Of a stretch of DNA of 64,000 bases, positions 54,956 through 64,000 are shown piece by piece. The notes under the pieces were generated by a model. That model made no database searches, was not told where the DNA came from, and worked only from the letters and a program-made list of their open reading frames with translations. Within the stretch, counting starts at the first letter, position 1. Each line of letters starts with the position of its first letter. The stretch comes from Pelobates cultripes (Eukaryota; Chordata; Amphibia; Anura; Pelobatidae): contig OW240921.1 in NCBI GenBank assembly GCA_933207985.1, positions 100,955,726-101,019,725 on the forward strand, written 5' to 3'. Both the position numbers and the translations under genes were made by a program.

Positions 54956-55415
54956 AAGGTCCTGTTGTTTTGGTCGTGCAAGATCTAACATCTTCGTTTT
55001 GTAGATATGGCAATATTTTCATTGCAAGGTTAAACACAACTCTAGTTGCTGTCTTCCTGATAGCCACTAGAGGGTGCTTCAACTGCTTCAGCCAAGTCAG
55101 ACTTGGTTATGTGACATGCATTGCATGAGGACATCGAACACTCGTAAATGCTTATTGGCTTCACTGTGTTCCTATGAGAAGCATTTGGCTGGATGTTTGT
55201 ATTCCTTCTGCTATAGTGTTCCCCTAATATAAGTGGATAGTTTGCCTTTTTTATTTTTTTTTTGCAAAATGTGATTTAAAAATGCTTACTTACTATTATG
55301 ATGGCTCTATTTGCATGCAGAGTATAAAAATGTTTTTCTAAACTGCAATGAATTCATAGACCTTATTGAATGAGTTTAATAATCTGGATCTTTTTTTTTC
55401 TTTTTATTATTGCAG
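54956..55415. other. Non-coding sequence upstream of the candidate exon
   Basis: No repeat recognised. The last 25 bp are a strong pyrimidine tract. Confidence 0.4.
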
Positions 55416-55447
55416 CCAATACAAGAACAGTATGTTGTAAAAATGGG
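55416..55447 (+). other. Candidate 32-bp host exon
   Basis: A nearly uninterrupted pyrimidine tract and ATTATTGCAG directly precede it, and GGG|GTGAGT follows. Both sites fit vertebrate consensus well. One reading is PIQEQYVVKMG, open across the exon. I do not recognise the gene. A 32-bp exon would change the frame when skipped. Chance occurrence is possible; no neighbouring exon was found in the window. Confidence 0.3.
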
Positions 55448-56110
55448 GTGAGTGTCATTGTTTTTGTCTGAATGTGTTTTGTTTGAATTTTGCAAATAAT
55501 AGTAAATCTATGCAAAATTGTATGTTTAAAACCGTACATTTACATCTAGAACACATAAACAAACATGTATTTGTATGATACAGTTTGTAAACTTACATCT
55601 CTATATCCTAAAACTAGTTAAAATCAAATCAGAAAAAAAAAATATTGCACATTTCAAAAATCTGTTCCTTTACTGATAGATGGAACTCAAATGTAAGATA
55701 TAGAGCTCATAATTCAGATATCAAATTGGCTCTAAATTGAATTTTCATTTGTTCTGATTTCAACAACGTGCCTGTCAGACAAGAAAGGAAGGTGAATTCT
55801 TTGTTTAATCATACAGTGATCTCCAATGTGTGTGAGCTGAAAGGTTGTCTACAGACTGTAAATACTTACCAGATGCTCCTAAACCTCCTAGCCTTTCATC
55901 CTCCATTAATGTATCCTTGTCAGGATGTTCATTACATTTTATTGCGTTTGGTATTTATTAAGAGTCTTAAACCTGCGTATGCTTCTGATTGAAACGCTCA
56001 TAGATTTATCAGTTCTAGCTGTGACAGTGAATGTTGGATCCCTGGGATTTATTTCAATATCCAGTCTTAGTCAGGTTCTGATTTTCAACAGACAATATAT
56101 TATTTTAGGA
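55448..56110. other. Non-coding sequence
   Basis: No gene or repeat recognised. If the candidate exon is real this would be intron. Confidence 0.4.
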
Positions 56111-56250
56111 ATATTAAAAGAACACTCCAGGCACCATAACTGCCATAGTGGCAAAGAGTGCTCTGCAATGCCCCCAATTTAAGAAGTCAAACCATTTAAT
56201 AATGGTAGGAGTTCTTATTTGGGATCCACTAAGGGCCATTCAAGCCAGAC

Positions 56251-56776
56251 TGTCATGCCCTTGCCCAGCCCGACACTTATATTCACCGCCTCTTGCTGCC
56301 AAACGCTGGACCATGCGGCACCAAAGAAAGCAAAAGCCACACCTAGTCATTCAGGCCTGACCTAACGATCCTGCACAATCATCACACTAGAGGCACACCC
56401 TCCAATCATGTGGATTCTTAAAGGGGAAGTACCCAGGAAGAATGTGGGACAACAAAGGAGCTGTGTCCATTTTCTTCTATTTAACCCTTAAGGACACATG
56501 ACATGTGTGACATGTCATGATTCCATTTTATTCCAGAAGTTTGGTCCTTAAGGGGTTAAACCTGCTCAGTATTCTGTGCCCAGTCACTGCATTGTACCTG
56601 TCATGATTATCTAGTATTTGACCTTTGGCTTATCTTCCATTTATGAACCTGTGCTGCCTGACCTGATCCATTTCCTACCTGCCTGCCTGAGTATGCTTCT
56701 GCTGTACCCTTATCTGTACCTTGCTGAGGACAATCTCAGCCAATTACTGCATTTGGGACTCTACTGAATTGTGACA
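56251..56776 (+). mobile_element. Solo-LTR-like element (third family member)
   Basis: Starts TGTCATGCCC and ends TTGTGACA. Flanks CAGAC (56246-56250) and CAGAA (56777-56781) agree at four of five bases. CCAAT lies at 56402-56406. The termini resemble the elements at 24248 and 61392. A 79-bp TTAA-ended MITE is nested inside (56481-56559). Confidence 0.5.
56481..56559. mobile_element. 79-bp TTAA-ended MITE
   Basis: TTAACCCTTAAGGACACATG at the left and GGTCCTTAAGGGGTTAA at the right form inverted termini. The interior holds ACATGACATGTGTGACATGT. A second copy in reverse orientation lies at 60177-60255. Confidence 0.7.
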
Positions 56777-56975
56777 CAGAAGCTCTCAGCTCAGAGCTAA
56801 GCTTGACCATGCAGAGCTTTGCTCATTGGCTGAGAGTGATCAGCTGACACACTCATCCAATGAGTTGGCCATACTTTGCACTCCTAGCAGGACACATTGG
56901 CTCTTAAATCCAACAAAGAGGAGGTGGAAATGGTGCTTTGCAGTCTCCATGTAAGAAATCAAACTGTTTTTTTTT

Positions 56976-58102
56976 GTTGTTGTTTTTTTTTTTTTTCATT
57001 AAATAATTACATAATTTAGACTAAGCTTCAAAATGAGAAATCCAAAATTTTGTACTGTAAAGTGTGTTAAATAATATTAAAATAAATTAGAACAATTATC
57101 AAATATTTTAGAGCAGTGTATAACAATTAGTCAGTTCATACATTAGTAGACCTACATTTGGGGGATTTAAGAATGTGATCCTCACCTCAGAGGTTTTGAT
57201 GTAAGAACCATGGTGCGGTGTGTAAAGAATTATTTACAAGAAGGTGTGTGTCAATAGGTAATCATTTATATAAATGTACCACAAGTGAAGGAATGTAAAG
57301 GTGTGGTTTTTCTGACTTGCTATGTGATTTTGTTAAAAAAAAATTAAAAAAAATTTGGAAACAGAATATGATTACAGAAATCTTAAATATTGTAGTAAAA
57401 ATTTAAAAAATAAATCTTTCTTTCAAAAAAGGGAGTCTCAAATCAAAAGACTATGGTTAACGATTCTCAAAAAGAGGTTAGATTACCAATATATAACCTG
57501 TATAACCCACTATAATTGGTAAGAAACAAAACATTTAAATAATGTTAAAAGGGGAAGAAAAAAAAGACAGTGAAAACCACTAAAGGGACTTGTGAAAGTG
57601 TAATATTAATAAGGAGAAACCTAGCGGGTCTGCCTATCTGGCTTGTATATATCAATCACGCAAAGTGTGAGAAAATATACTAATTCTTGATCAACCCAAG
57701 TAGAAAGATAGTATCAAGAAAGACAGCTGTTTAGTAATAAAATGTTATTCCAATTGGAAGGCTAAAATTGTAGCCAATTAAATAGCAGCAGTCTATGAGG
57801 ATCGCAAGAATAAAGCTTATCATTTAAATTAAAATTTAAATATATTCAGAAAATTAGAGATATTGGAAATATTAGAGATATTCAGAAAGGTGAATAAAAG
57901 ATATGGGTAGACACAATGATAGAGATGATAGAAGTAAACTGGCATATTAGCAGAGTCTGATTATAAGGAACAGGTAGGTGTATAGAGTGTTAATTTGCCA
58001 CCCTTCCCCCTGCCCCCTCCCCATTAATAATTAGACCAAACTCCACTTAAAAGAGGGTGAATATAGGATTTAAAGGGGAAAACAGGAGGATAGTAGTTCA
58101 TA
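56976..58102. other. A/T-rich non-coding sequence
   Basis: No gene recognised. A T-rich tract lies at about 56966-56998. Confidence 0.45.
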
Positions 58103-58110
58103 GCAATAAT

Positions 58111-59117
58111 CAGGGCCGTCTTTAATATTGATTGGACCATGGGCAAGCATCTGCTTGGGCCCCTGGGCATGCAATCACTCCCTCCATCCCAACCCAGAGG
58201 CGAAACTAATGTAGAGAGTGCCTTGGTGCAAAAAAATAATAATTCAGGCCTGCCCTGTAGCACAAGAGTAAAGAAAAGATAGATCCCCATCTGTCATACA
58301 ACTCCTGCGATGCTATGCCAGGTGGGGATCTACCATCCTTGCAGGGTTGTATTTTTGAGCAGTGTTTGTGCAATTGAATGTCAGCATGTTATTGTATAGA
58401 GTGTATGTGTGCATGTAGGGGTGTATTTGTATGTACTGTTACCATTGGAATGCAGTGGTGTACTTGTGTGTAGTGTTTGCGTTTGAATGCAGTAATGTGT
58501 GATTGTCTGTAGTGTTGGCTTTTAAATGCAGGTGTACTTTTGTGTGTAGAGTTGGTGTTTGTATATAATTTTAGCGTTTTAATACAGGAATGTGTTTGTA
58601 TGTAATGTTTGTATTTGCATGCAGGGGGTTGTTTGGATGTAGTGTTGTGTACATTTGTGTGTAGTATTGGTGTTTCAGCAAACTGGTGTGTTTGTATGTA
58701 ATGTTTGTGTTTGCAGGGCTCTGTTTGCATGTTGTGTGATTTCTATAACACATATACACATACACATTAACACGCAGATACACACATAGGCACACTGACA
58801 CATGCTCTCACCTTGACACATACTGGCACATACACACACACACACACACTCACTCAGATACACACCCTTTGACACACAGATACAAGCACTTTGATACACA
58901 CACACTGGCACATCCACACACAGAGGTACACACACACACATTGACACAGGTATGTACACACACACACTTAGATACACACATACATAAAGGTATAAATGCA
59001 GGGGTGTGTATGTGTACAGTGCTAGATATGGAGTGTATTTGTGTTGGCATTAAAATGCTGAGATGTATGCATTACCACACACTCAGATGCACACTTACAC
59101 ACACTGACACATACATC

Positions 59118-59149
<32 letters not shown>

Positions 59150-60083
59150 GGTACACATACACACTGACACACAAGTACACATACACAGGTATACATACAC
59201 ACAGAAACACTGACACACAGACAAACACAGCCAGATACACACACTGACACAAACACAGCCAGATACACACAAGGACATAAACACAGCCAGATACACACAC
59301 ACATATATGTGTAAATTTACATATTTTAATCTCTGCCTTCTAGCAGCTCTTGGACAGCAACTCCCAGCAACCTTGGCCATAATAATGTCTCAACTCTGTT
59401 CTTACATACCCTGGTCCAGAATTTGGCAAAAGTGACATTTGTAAATGGTATACAGCCTTTGATAACACTTGATGCAATAATATGTTAAAATAAATACTTT
59501 TAAAATGTATATTTAATAGGGAACTGTCAGGTTCTTCTAGGATTTTTAACATGTACTTATTCCCTGTGTGTTACATTACAAACACCAACACTTGAATAAA
59601 AGTGATATCAGAAATAAGCAAAACAAAAAAACAAAACATATTTAGCCACCCTCCTGTCTCCTTACCTTTTGGGTACAGAAAGGTGGCTTCCCTGGGGTCC
59701 AGTGGGAGCTTGTTTGCCCAGGCTGATGGGAGTCTGCCATCAGCTTTCTCAGTCCCTCTCCCCAACAATGCTTGCATCCTCCTCCGTGTGGTGTGTGCCT
59801 CCTCCCCAGCTGCACTGAGGAGGAAGTGATCTGACCTCACTTCCTCCCAGCATGCCACAGAGAAGAAAAGGGATCACAGGGCAGTGTGTGAGGGGCTAGC
59901 TGTGTGTTTGTATTCAGCCAACCCCCATATTACAAGGGCCCGGTCCAGAGCAGTATTAAAGGGCTGTGGCCCCTGATTACCTCAGGTGCTGCAGGGGGCC
60001 CATGGGGCAGATGCCTTAGGGCCCCCAGGAGTAACTGGGCCCGGGGCAGCTGCCCCTTTTGCCCCTCCTTAAAGACAGCCCTG
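58111..60083. mobile_element. hAT-type element with exact 8-bp duplication and minisatellite core
   Basis: Termini CAGGGCCGTCTTTAA (left) and TTAAAGACAGCCCTG (right) are inverted repeats, and GCAATAAT flanks both sides (58103-58110 and 60084-60091), an exact hAT-length duplication. The 1973-bp interior has no transposase. It contains a TGTTTGTATGTAATG-type tandem repeat (about 58380-58730) and a CA-rich microsatellite (about 58740-59310), then G/C-richer unique sequence. A second hAT-like start (CAGAGGCGAAACTAATG, about 58196) suggests nesting. The many Cys/Val or Thr/His open frames are translations of the CA/TG repeats. Confidence 0.85.
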
Positions 60084-60176
60084 GCAATAATTACCTACCC
60101 CCTTCCCCACTACAAACCACAACCCTGATTACAGTTACAAAGAAAAAGGTTAAAAAAAATTCCAATTACTATTCCA

Positions 60177-60255
60177 TAACCCCTTAAGGACCAAACTTCT
60201 GGAAGAAAAGGGAATCATGACATGTTATACATGTCATGTGTCCTTAAGGGGTTAA
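60177..60255. mobile_element. 79-bp MITE, second copy
   Basis: Starts TAACCCCTTAAGGACC, ends GTCCTTAAGGGGTTAA, with ATGACATGT...ACATGTCAT inside. Reverse-orientation relative of 56481-56559. Confidence 0.7.
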
Positions 60256-60742
60256 AAACCTTTTTTTATTTATATCCCTTAAAATTACTTAACTTTTTTA
60301 ACTATTCTAATATTGATGATAATCTATTTAGCCCATTTGAAATGGTAACTAGGAAACATTTTTCTAGGAGTTCATAAATGATCTGGCAGTGTATATATAC
60401 CTTTTGTGAGTTATGTATATTTAACATGATTTGTTTCCCTTATTTTGAAACACATTAATGGCCATAAGCTGTTAAATCCCTTATATTGAAGCACACTAAT
60501 GTGAAAAAAATATCTTGTATGCAGTCTTTGCAAACTCTCTCTATCTTCCCAGACTTTCTGTGGCTTTGTTTTGTATTGTTTGGTTTATTTTTTATAAAAT
60601 TGACAAATACTATTGAATTTTGCACTTTTTATAAAATGGGAAAAAAAGAGGACACATAAAGCTATTTAGGGATCTGGAGTATCCCTCTAATGCAGGGTAT
60701 GCTCTGGTAATGGATGCGGTAGACCAGGCTTCCCCAAACAAA
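60256..60742. other. A/T-rich non-coding sequence
   Basis: No gene recognised. CAGGCTTCCCCAAACAAA at about 60726-60743 is an extra partial copy of the motif inside the following palindrome. Confidence 0.4.
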
Positions 60743-60992
60743 ATTATCCCTTTTCTATATTGGACATGTAAATCATAATATATTAGTAGATCCCAATGTC
60801 TACTTCAGGCTTCCCCAAATTCCGGCCCTCCAGATGTTGCTAAACTACAACTCCCATGATTCTATGAATGAAATAAGCTGAGAATCATGGGAGTTGTAGT
60901 TCAGCAACATCTGAGTTTGGGGAAGCCTGCAGTAGACATTGGGATCTAGTAATATTTTATGATTTACATGTCCAAAATAGAAAAGGGATAAT
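60743..60992. repeat. 250-bp palindrome including a hAT-like MITE
   Basis: Arms 60743-60863 and 60881-60992 around a 17-base loop. The inner part (CCCCAAATTCCGGCCCTCCAG..., CTACAACTCCCATGATTCT) is wording common in vertebrate hAT-type MITEs. The outer part (ATTATCCCTTTTCTAT...TAGTAGATCCCAATGTCTAC) is also inverted, so the repeat extends beyond the MITE. Confidence 0.75.
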
Positions 60993-61343
60993 GATTTCCA
61001 GGTCTGTAGCTCCTTAACTATGTGAGCAACTGCATATTCAGTGAATATAGCAGAGTCTTTGGGAGATAGATACCTCAGTATCAGTGGCAGAACTAAAGAA
61101 GAGAGGACAAAGGTCAGGGGGCGCTACCTATAGTCAACTAGGCGACCGCCTAGGGCACTTTAAAAGGGGGGCACCAAATTATGTATTTCATGTCGGCAGC
61201 CATGGCATCAAGCACTAGGGTGCACTTACATGGCTGCAGACTAGTTCCCAATACCAGCCGGCTTTCACCTTACTTGAAACTAGACCACTTCTCAGACATC
61301 CACAGAGGTATCCATCCCTTGCCCTGTATTTGGGGTCAGTAGA
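60993..61343. other. Non-coding sequence with hAT-like phrases
   Basis: CAGTGGCAGAACTAAAGAAG near 61082 and a G-rich GGGGGGCACC phrase near 61166 resemble hAT-derived dispersed repeats. No ends could be paired. Confidence 0.35.
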
Positions 61344-61391
61344 CAGTGGCGTCTCTAGGATTCATTTTTTAGGGGGGGCACATGGAGGGCC
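61344..61391 (+). repeat. Start of a hAT-like repeat, interrupted by the LTR-like element
   Basis: CAGTGGCGTCTCTAGGATTC opens a hAT-like repeat. The sequence AGGAGGGCACATTTAACCCC resumes after the LTR-like insertion at about 62042. The order implies the LTR-like element inserted into it. Confidence 0.45.
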
Positions 61392-62024
61392 TGTAGCGGT
61401 ATTTACCTTACCCGGGGGCCGGCCGAGGTCCTCACTTCCCGCCGCAAGCAGCTCCCAAATGCAGGCGGGCACAGACCGAGAGATGCGGTCACGTGTTCCG
61501 CCTAGCTCTAAGAGCGTGCCGCGCGTTTCGGGCACGCTCTTAAAGGGGCAGTGGGAGCCAAAAAATTAAATGTGCTCCAATTGGCCCTTGTCATCCCACG
61601 TTCCCCAGACACTCACATTTTGGGGGCGTGGATATGACAGGGGCCAATCAAAGTAAAGTTTAGGGTATTTATACTTACCTCTCCCTTAACTCCCTGCCCT
61701 ATCGTGGTTTCTGTTTCAGTTCCCTTTAGCGCTTGTTGTGTTCAGTTGTGATTTTCGTGCTTGACCATGGCTTTGTATCTGACTCCGTTTATCTCTCTAT
61801 CCCTGTTTTGTCTTGTTTGCAGGCTTACTGACTACTGTGTACCAGACCTTGGCTAGTTTTTTGTTCTCGCTGTCTCTTTGTTCCCTTGACCTCGGCTTGT
61901 TCTTGACTCTGTCTATTCTCTGCTATACGGCGAGTCCAGCCATTCTAAGGTCCGGTAAGTTGTATCTGCTCTATCTGTCGATTGTTGAACTAAATCCTGC
62001 GTGTAGGGGTAAACTACCGTGACA
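61392..62024 (+). mobile_element. Solo-LTR-like element, 5-bp duplication GGGCC
   Basis: 633 bp, starting TGTAGCGGTA and ending TACCGTGACA, flanked by GGGCC at 61387-61391 and 62025-62029. CCAAT is at 61644-61648 and TATTTATA at 61666-61673, about 20 bp apart as in the 24-kb copy. Shared blocks with 24248-24853 include TCGTGGTTTCT, CTTGACCTCGGCTT and CCATTCTAAGGTCCGGT. No internal genes, hence probably a solo LTR. Confidence 0.78.
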
Positions 62025-62269
62025 GGGCCAGGGACAAAAGTAGGAGGGCACATTTAACCCCACCCTCGCTGCAGTTTGACCCCGCCCCTGTCGCATGTTA
62101 AGCCCCGCCCCGACAAAATGTGTTTTGTTTTTTTAATAATCCCTGGTGGAGGATTCATTATTTTCCACCAGGGATTATAAAAAACAAACAAACACATTAC
62201 CCTTGATAGAGTGCCATAGTTGCCAACATTTGAAAAAAAAATTCCAAGGACATTTTGCAGCACAGCTAT
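62025..62269. repeat. Hairpin-containing repeat remnant
   Basis: A stem-loop at 62117-62198 has arms AATCCCTGGTGGA/TCCACCAGGGATT and matching GT-rich/AC-rich outer arms. It probably belongs to the interrupted hAT-like repeat. Confidence 0.5.
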
Positions 62270-62545
62270 CAATTACTGTCTGGGTATAATATCCCTGGAC
62301 AGTCAGTGCTCTCTGTATAACACAGGGTTGTGTGTATAATAAATTGGGACACTCTGTGCTCCCTGTATAGTGCTGCTCTCTGTATAATACAGGTCTGTTT
62401 GTGTATTATATCCCAAGACAGAGAGCAGTACTATACAGGGAGCACTGACTGTCCCGGGATATTATACAGGCACAGGCCTGTATTATACAGGAAGCACTGA
62501 CTATCCCGGGATATTATATACACACAGATCTGTATTATACAGATA
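62270..62545. repeat. Direct and inverted short repeats (TATTATACAGG family)
   Basis: CAGG.AGCACTGACT.TCCCGGGATATTAT occurs twice about 60 bp apart (about 62436 and 62489). CTCTGTATAA.ACAGG and its inverse appear several times, giving a cluster that can form alternative hairpins. Confidence 0.6.
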
Positions 62546-62741
62546 GCTGAGCATATACCCCAATCTCTAGACTATTAGTACCTGTCAACAGCAGCTCCCA
62601 GACGCGTGTAACAGGGCTAAAGTGTGCGGCAGCTCACACAGATGATTCAGCGGTAAAGTGCACTCGCTGGCAGAGCCAAACTGGGAATCCCTGGGAATCC
62701 AAAGCAGCCCTGGAAAAAAAATGTATGCCATTCCTACAAGT

Positions 62742-62779
<38 letters not shown>

Positions 62780-63048
62780 CAGTAAGCACACAAGCTCACT
62801 GACATGCGCAAATAGGCTTACTGACAGACAAAACTCTCTGACTCTCACACAAGCTTACTACAGACAAACTCACTTGTATAAACAGAAGGCTCACTACAAA
62901 GAAGTTCAGGAACACACACAAGCTCACTAAAGACAAGCTCACTGACACACAAAACCAGTACCATTTTAACAGAGTTAAGGGCCCCTGGGCAAAGCAATGC
63001 ACTGGGGCCCTTCCTACACAACAACTCACAGGAATTTTAATTATTGAT
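62546..63048. other. Non-coding sequence with TA microsatellite
   Basis: TA run at about 62746-62775, then AAGCTCACT.ACA-type short repeats at 62787-62955. No gene. Confidence 0.5.
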
Positions 63049-63436
63049 AGACTGCTGAGTCTATACACACACACACACACACAGACTGCTGAGTCCATAC
63101 ACACACACAGACTGCTGAGTCCATACACATACAGACTGCTGAGTCCATACACACACACACACAGACTGCTGAGTCCATACACACACACAGACTGCTGAGT
63201 CCATACACACACAGACTCTGCTGAGTCCATACACACACAGACTCTGCTGAGTCACACACACACACACACAGACTGCTGAGTCCATACACACACAGAGATT
63301 TCTATGTCCATACACACATATACACACACACACACACATACTGTTGAGTCCATGCATACACACTCACAGACTGCTGAGTCCATACACACACACACACAGA
63401 CTGCTGAGTCCATACACACACACACAGACTGCTGAG
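63049..63436. repeat. CA-rich minisatellite, AGACTGCTGAGTCCATAC unit
   Basis: At least eleven units of AGACTGCTGAGTCCATACACAC with variable CA length (about 26-40 bp). Minus-strand open frames across it give repeated MDSAVCVCV-like peptides and are artefacts. Confidence 0.9.
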
Positions 63437-64000
63437 CAGTGGCGGATCCAGAGCCTGATCTCGGGAGGGGCACTTGTAGATTATTTAAAGAAATAATCCA
63501 GACACAATAACCACTACAGCTCAGTGTAGTGGTTATGGTGTCAATAGTGCAGGGACCCCCTCGCAGAGTAAGTAGTCAAACCGTTTAAGAACAGTTTGAC
63601 AACTTACCTGAGGTCTGCTGGGAAATGGGGCTGTAGTAGGGCATAGGAGCAGTGGTGTGTGTGAGTGGTGCAATGTGTAAGGGGTGCAGTGTGTGTGTGT
63701 GTGAGGGGGACAGTGTGTGAGCAGTGTGTGTGTTTGAAGGTTGTAGTGTGTGAGTGAGGGTGGCAGTGTATGTCAGGGATGCAGTGTATGTGTGGGACAG
63801 TATGTGTGTGTAACAGTTGCAATGTGTGGGTGAGTATTGCAGTGTATGTGTGAGTGTGGGCAATGTGTGTGTATGGGGCGGCAGTGTATGGGGGCAGTGT
63901 GTGTGTATGGGGAGCAGTGTGTGTGTATGGGAATAGTGTATGTGTGTAGAGTGTGTGTGTATGGTGGAGCAGTGTGTGTATGGGGGAGCAGTGTGTGTGT
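63437..64000. mobile_element. hAT-like left end with T2 fragment and TG minisatellite, runs off window
   Basis: Starts CAGTGGCGGATCCAGAGCC, a hAT-like terminus wording. A T2-like fragment with the hairpin ATAACCACTACAGCTCAGTG/TAGTGGTTAT follows at about 63500-63540. From about 63650 to the end a GTGTGTGTGAGGGGGACAGT-type tandem repeat fills the sequence. The right end lies outside the window. Confidence 0.45.

Larger units (their letters stand above)
56112..56975. mobile_element. T2-like repeat interrupted by an LTR-like insertion
   Basis: The left part starts TTAAAAGAACACTCCAGGCACC and runs to 56250. The right part (56777 onward, CTCTCAGCTCAGAGCTAAGC...TTGGCTGAGAG) reads as the continuation of the same frog-type MITE. 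Between them lies the TG...CA element 56251-56776. I recognise the outer sequence by its general wording, so this is moderate confidence. Confidence 0.45.

Noticed and set aside
63041..63473. Minus-strand open frames giving MDSAVCVCV repeats
   Set aside because: Translations of the CA-rich minisatellite; similar Cys/Val frames appear at 58571-59380 for the same reason.

Overview
The window looks like repeat-dense vertebrate chromosomal DNA, most probably from a frog (anuran amphibian). This is inferred from the mix of A/T-rich unique sequence with TTAAAGG-ended T2/Kolobok-type MITEs, hAT-type MITEs, L1 with a frog-like ORF1, Penelope-like elements, and tyrosine-recombinase retrotransposons of both Ngaro and DIRS type. 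I recognise no complete host protein gene, rRNA, tRNA or CRISPR array. One 32-bp candidate host exon (55416-55447) is the only non-transposon coding signal I can point to.

The centrepiece (4268-11182, + strand) is a nearly intact Ngaro-type retrotransposon. It has the A1-ORFs-B1-A2-B2 split direct repeats of that group: A copies of 179 bp with one mismatch, B copies of 445/447 bp nearly identical. A carries a TATA box and B a poly(A) signal, so A1 should start and B2 should end the genomic transcript. Between them lie an Ala/Pro-rich Gag start with a 4 x 120-bp in-frame tandem repeat, a Gag core with zinc fingers, reverse transcriptase/RNase H (one frameshift), a tyrosine recombinase with its catalytic residues, and an SGNH hydrolase whose nucleophile block is altered. 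The element joins directly to a T2-type MITE at its 3' side.

Other regions: a TTAA-flanked MITE made of five consecutive hairpins (3127-3551); a palindromic hAT MITE with an exact 8-bp target duplication (16201-16518); a decayed minus-strand DIRS-like element (about 23.2-24.2 kb); three TG...CA solo-LTR-like elements, two with exact 5-bp duplications (24248-24853, 61392-62024, 56251-56776); two adjacent degenerate Penelope-like elements with GIY-YIG endonuclease (32.5-36.7 kb); a degenerate but near full-length L1 (36.7-43.0 kb); and a 43.2-45.9 kb block of inverted and tandem copies of one repeat family.

Two patterns recur. First, a CUGANGA-A-hairpin-GAAAC motif (hammerhead-ribozyme-like) appears at five places, each inside an inverted repeat, at a Penelope 3' end, or between duplicated flanks. 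Second, four hAT-like elements (13721-14189, 46836-47694, 58111-60083, 63437-end) carry a tandem-repeat/minisatellite core between their termini. These are the best candidates for something not well described. The remaining intervals are A/T-rich non-coding DNA with simple repeats.
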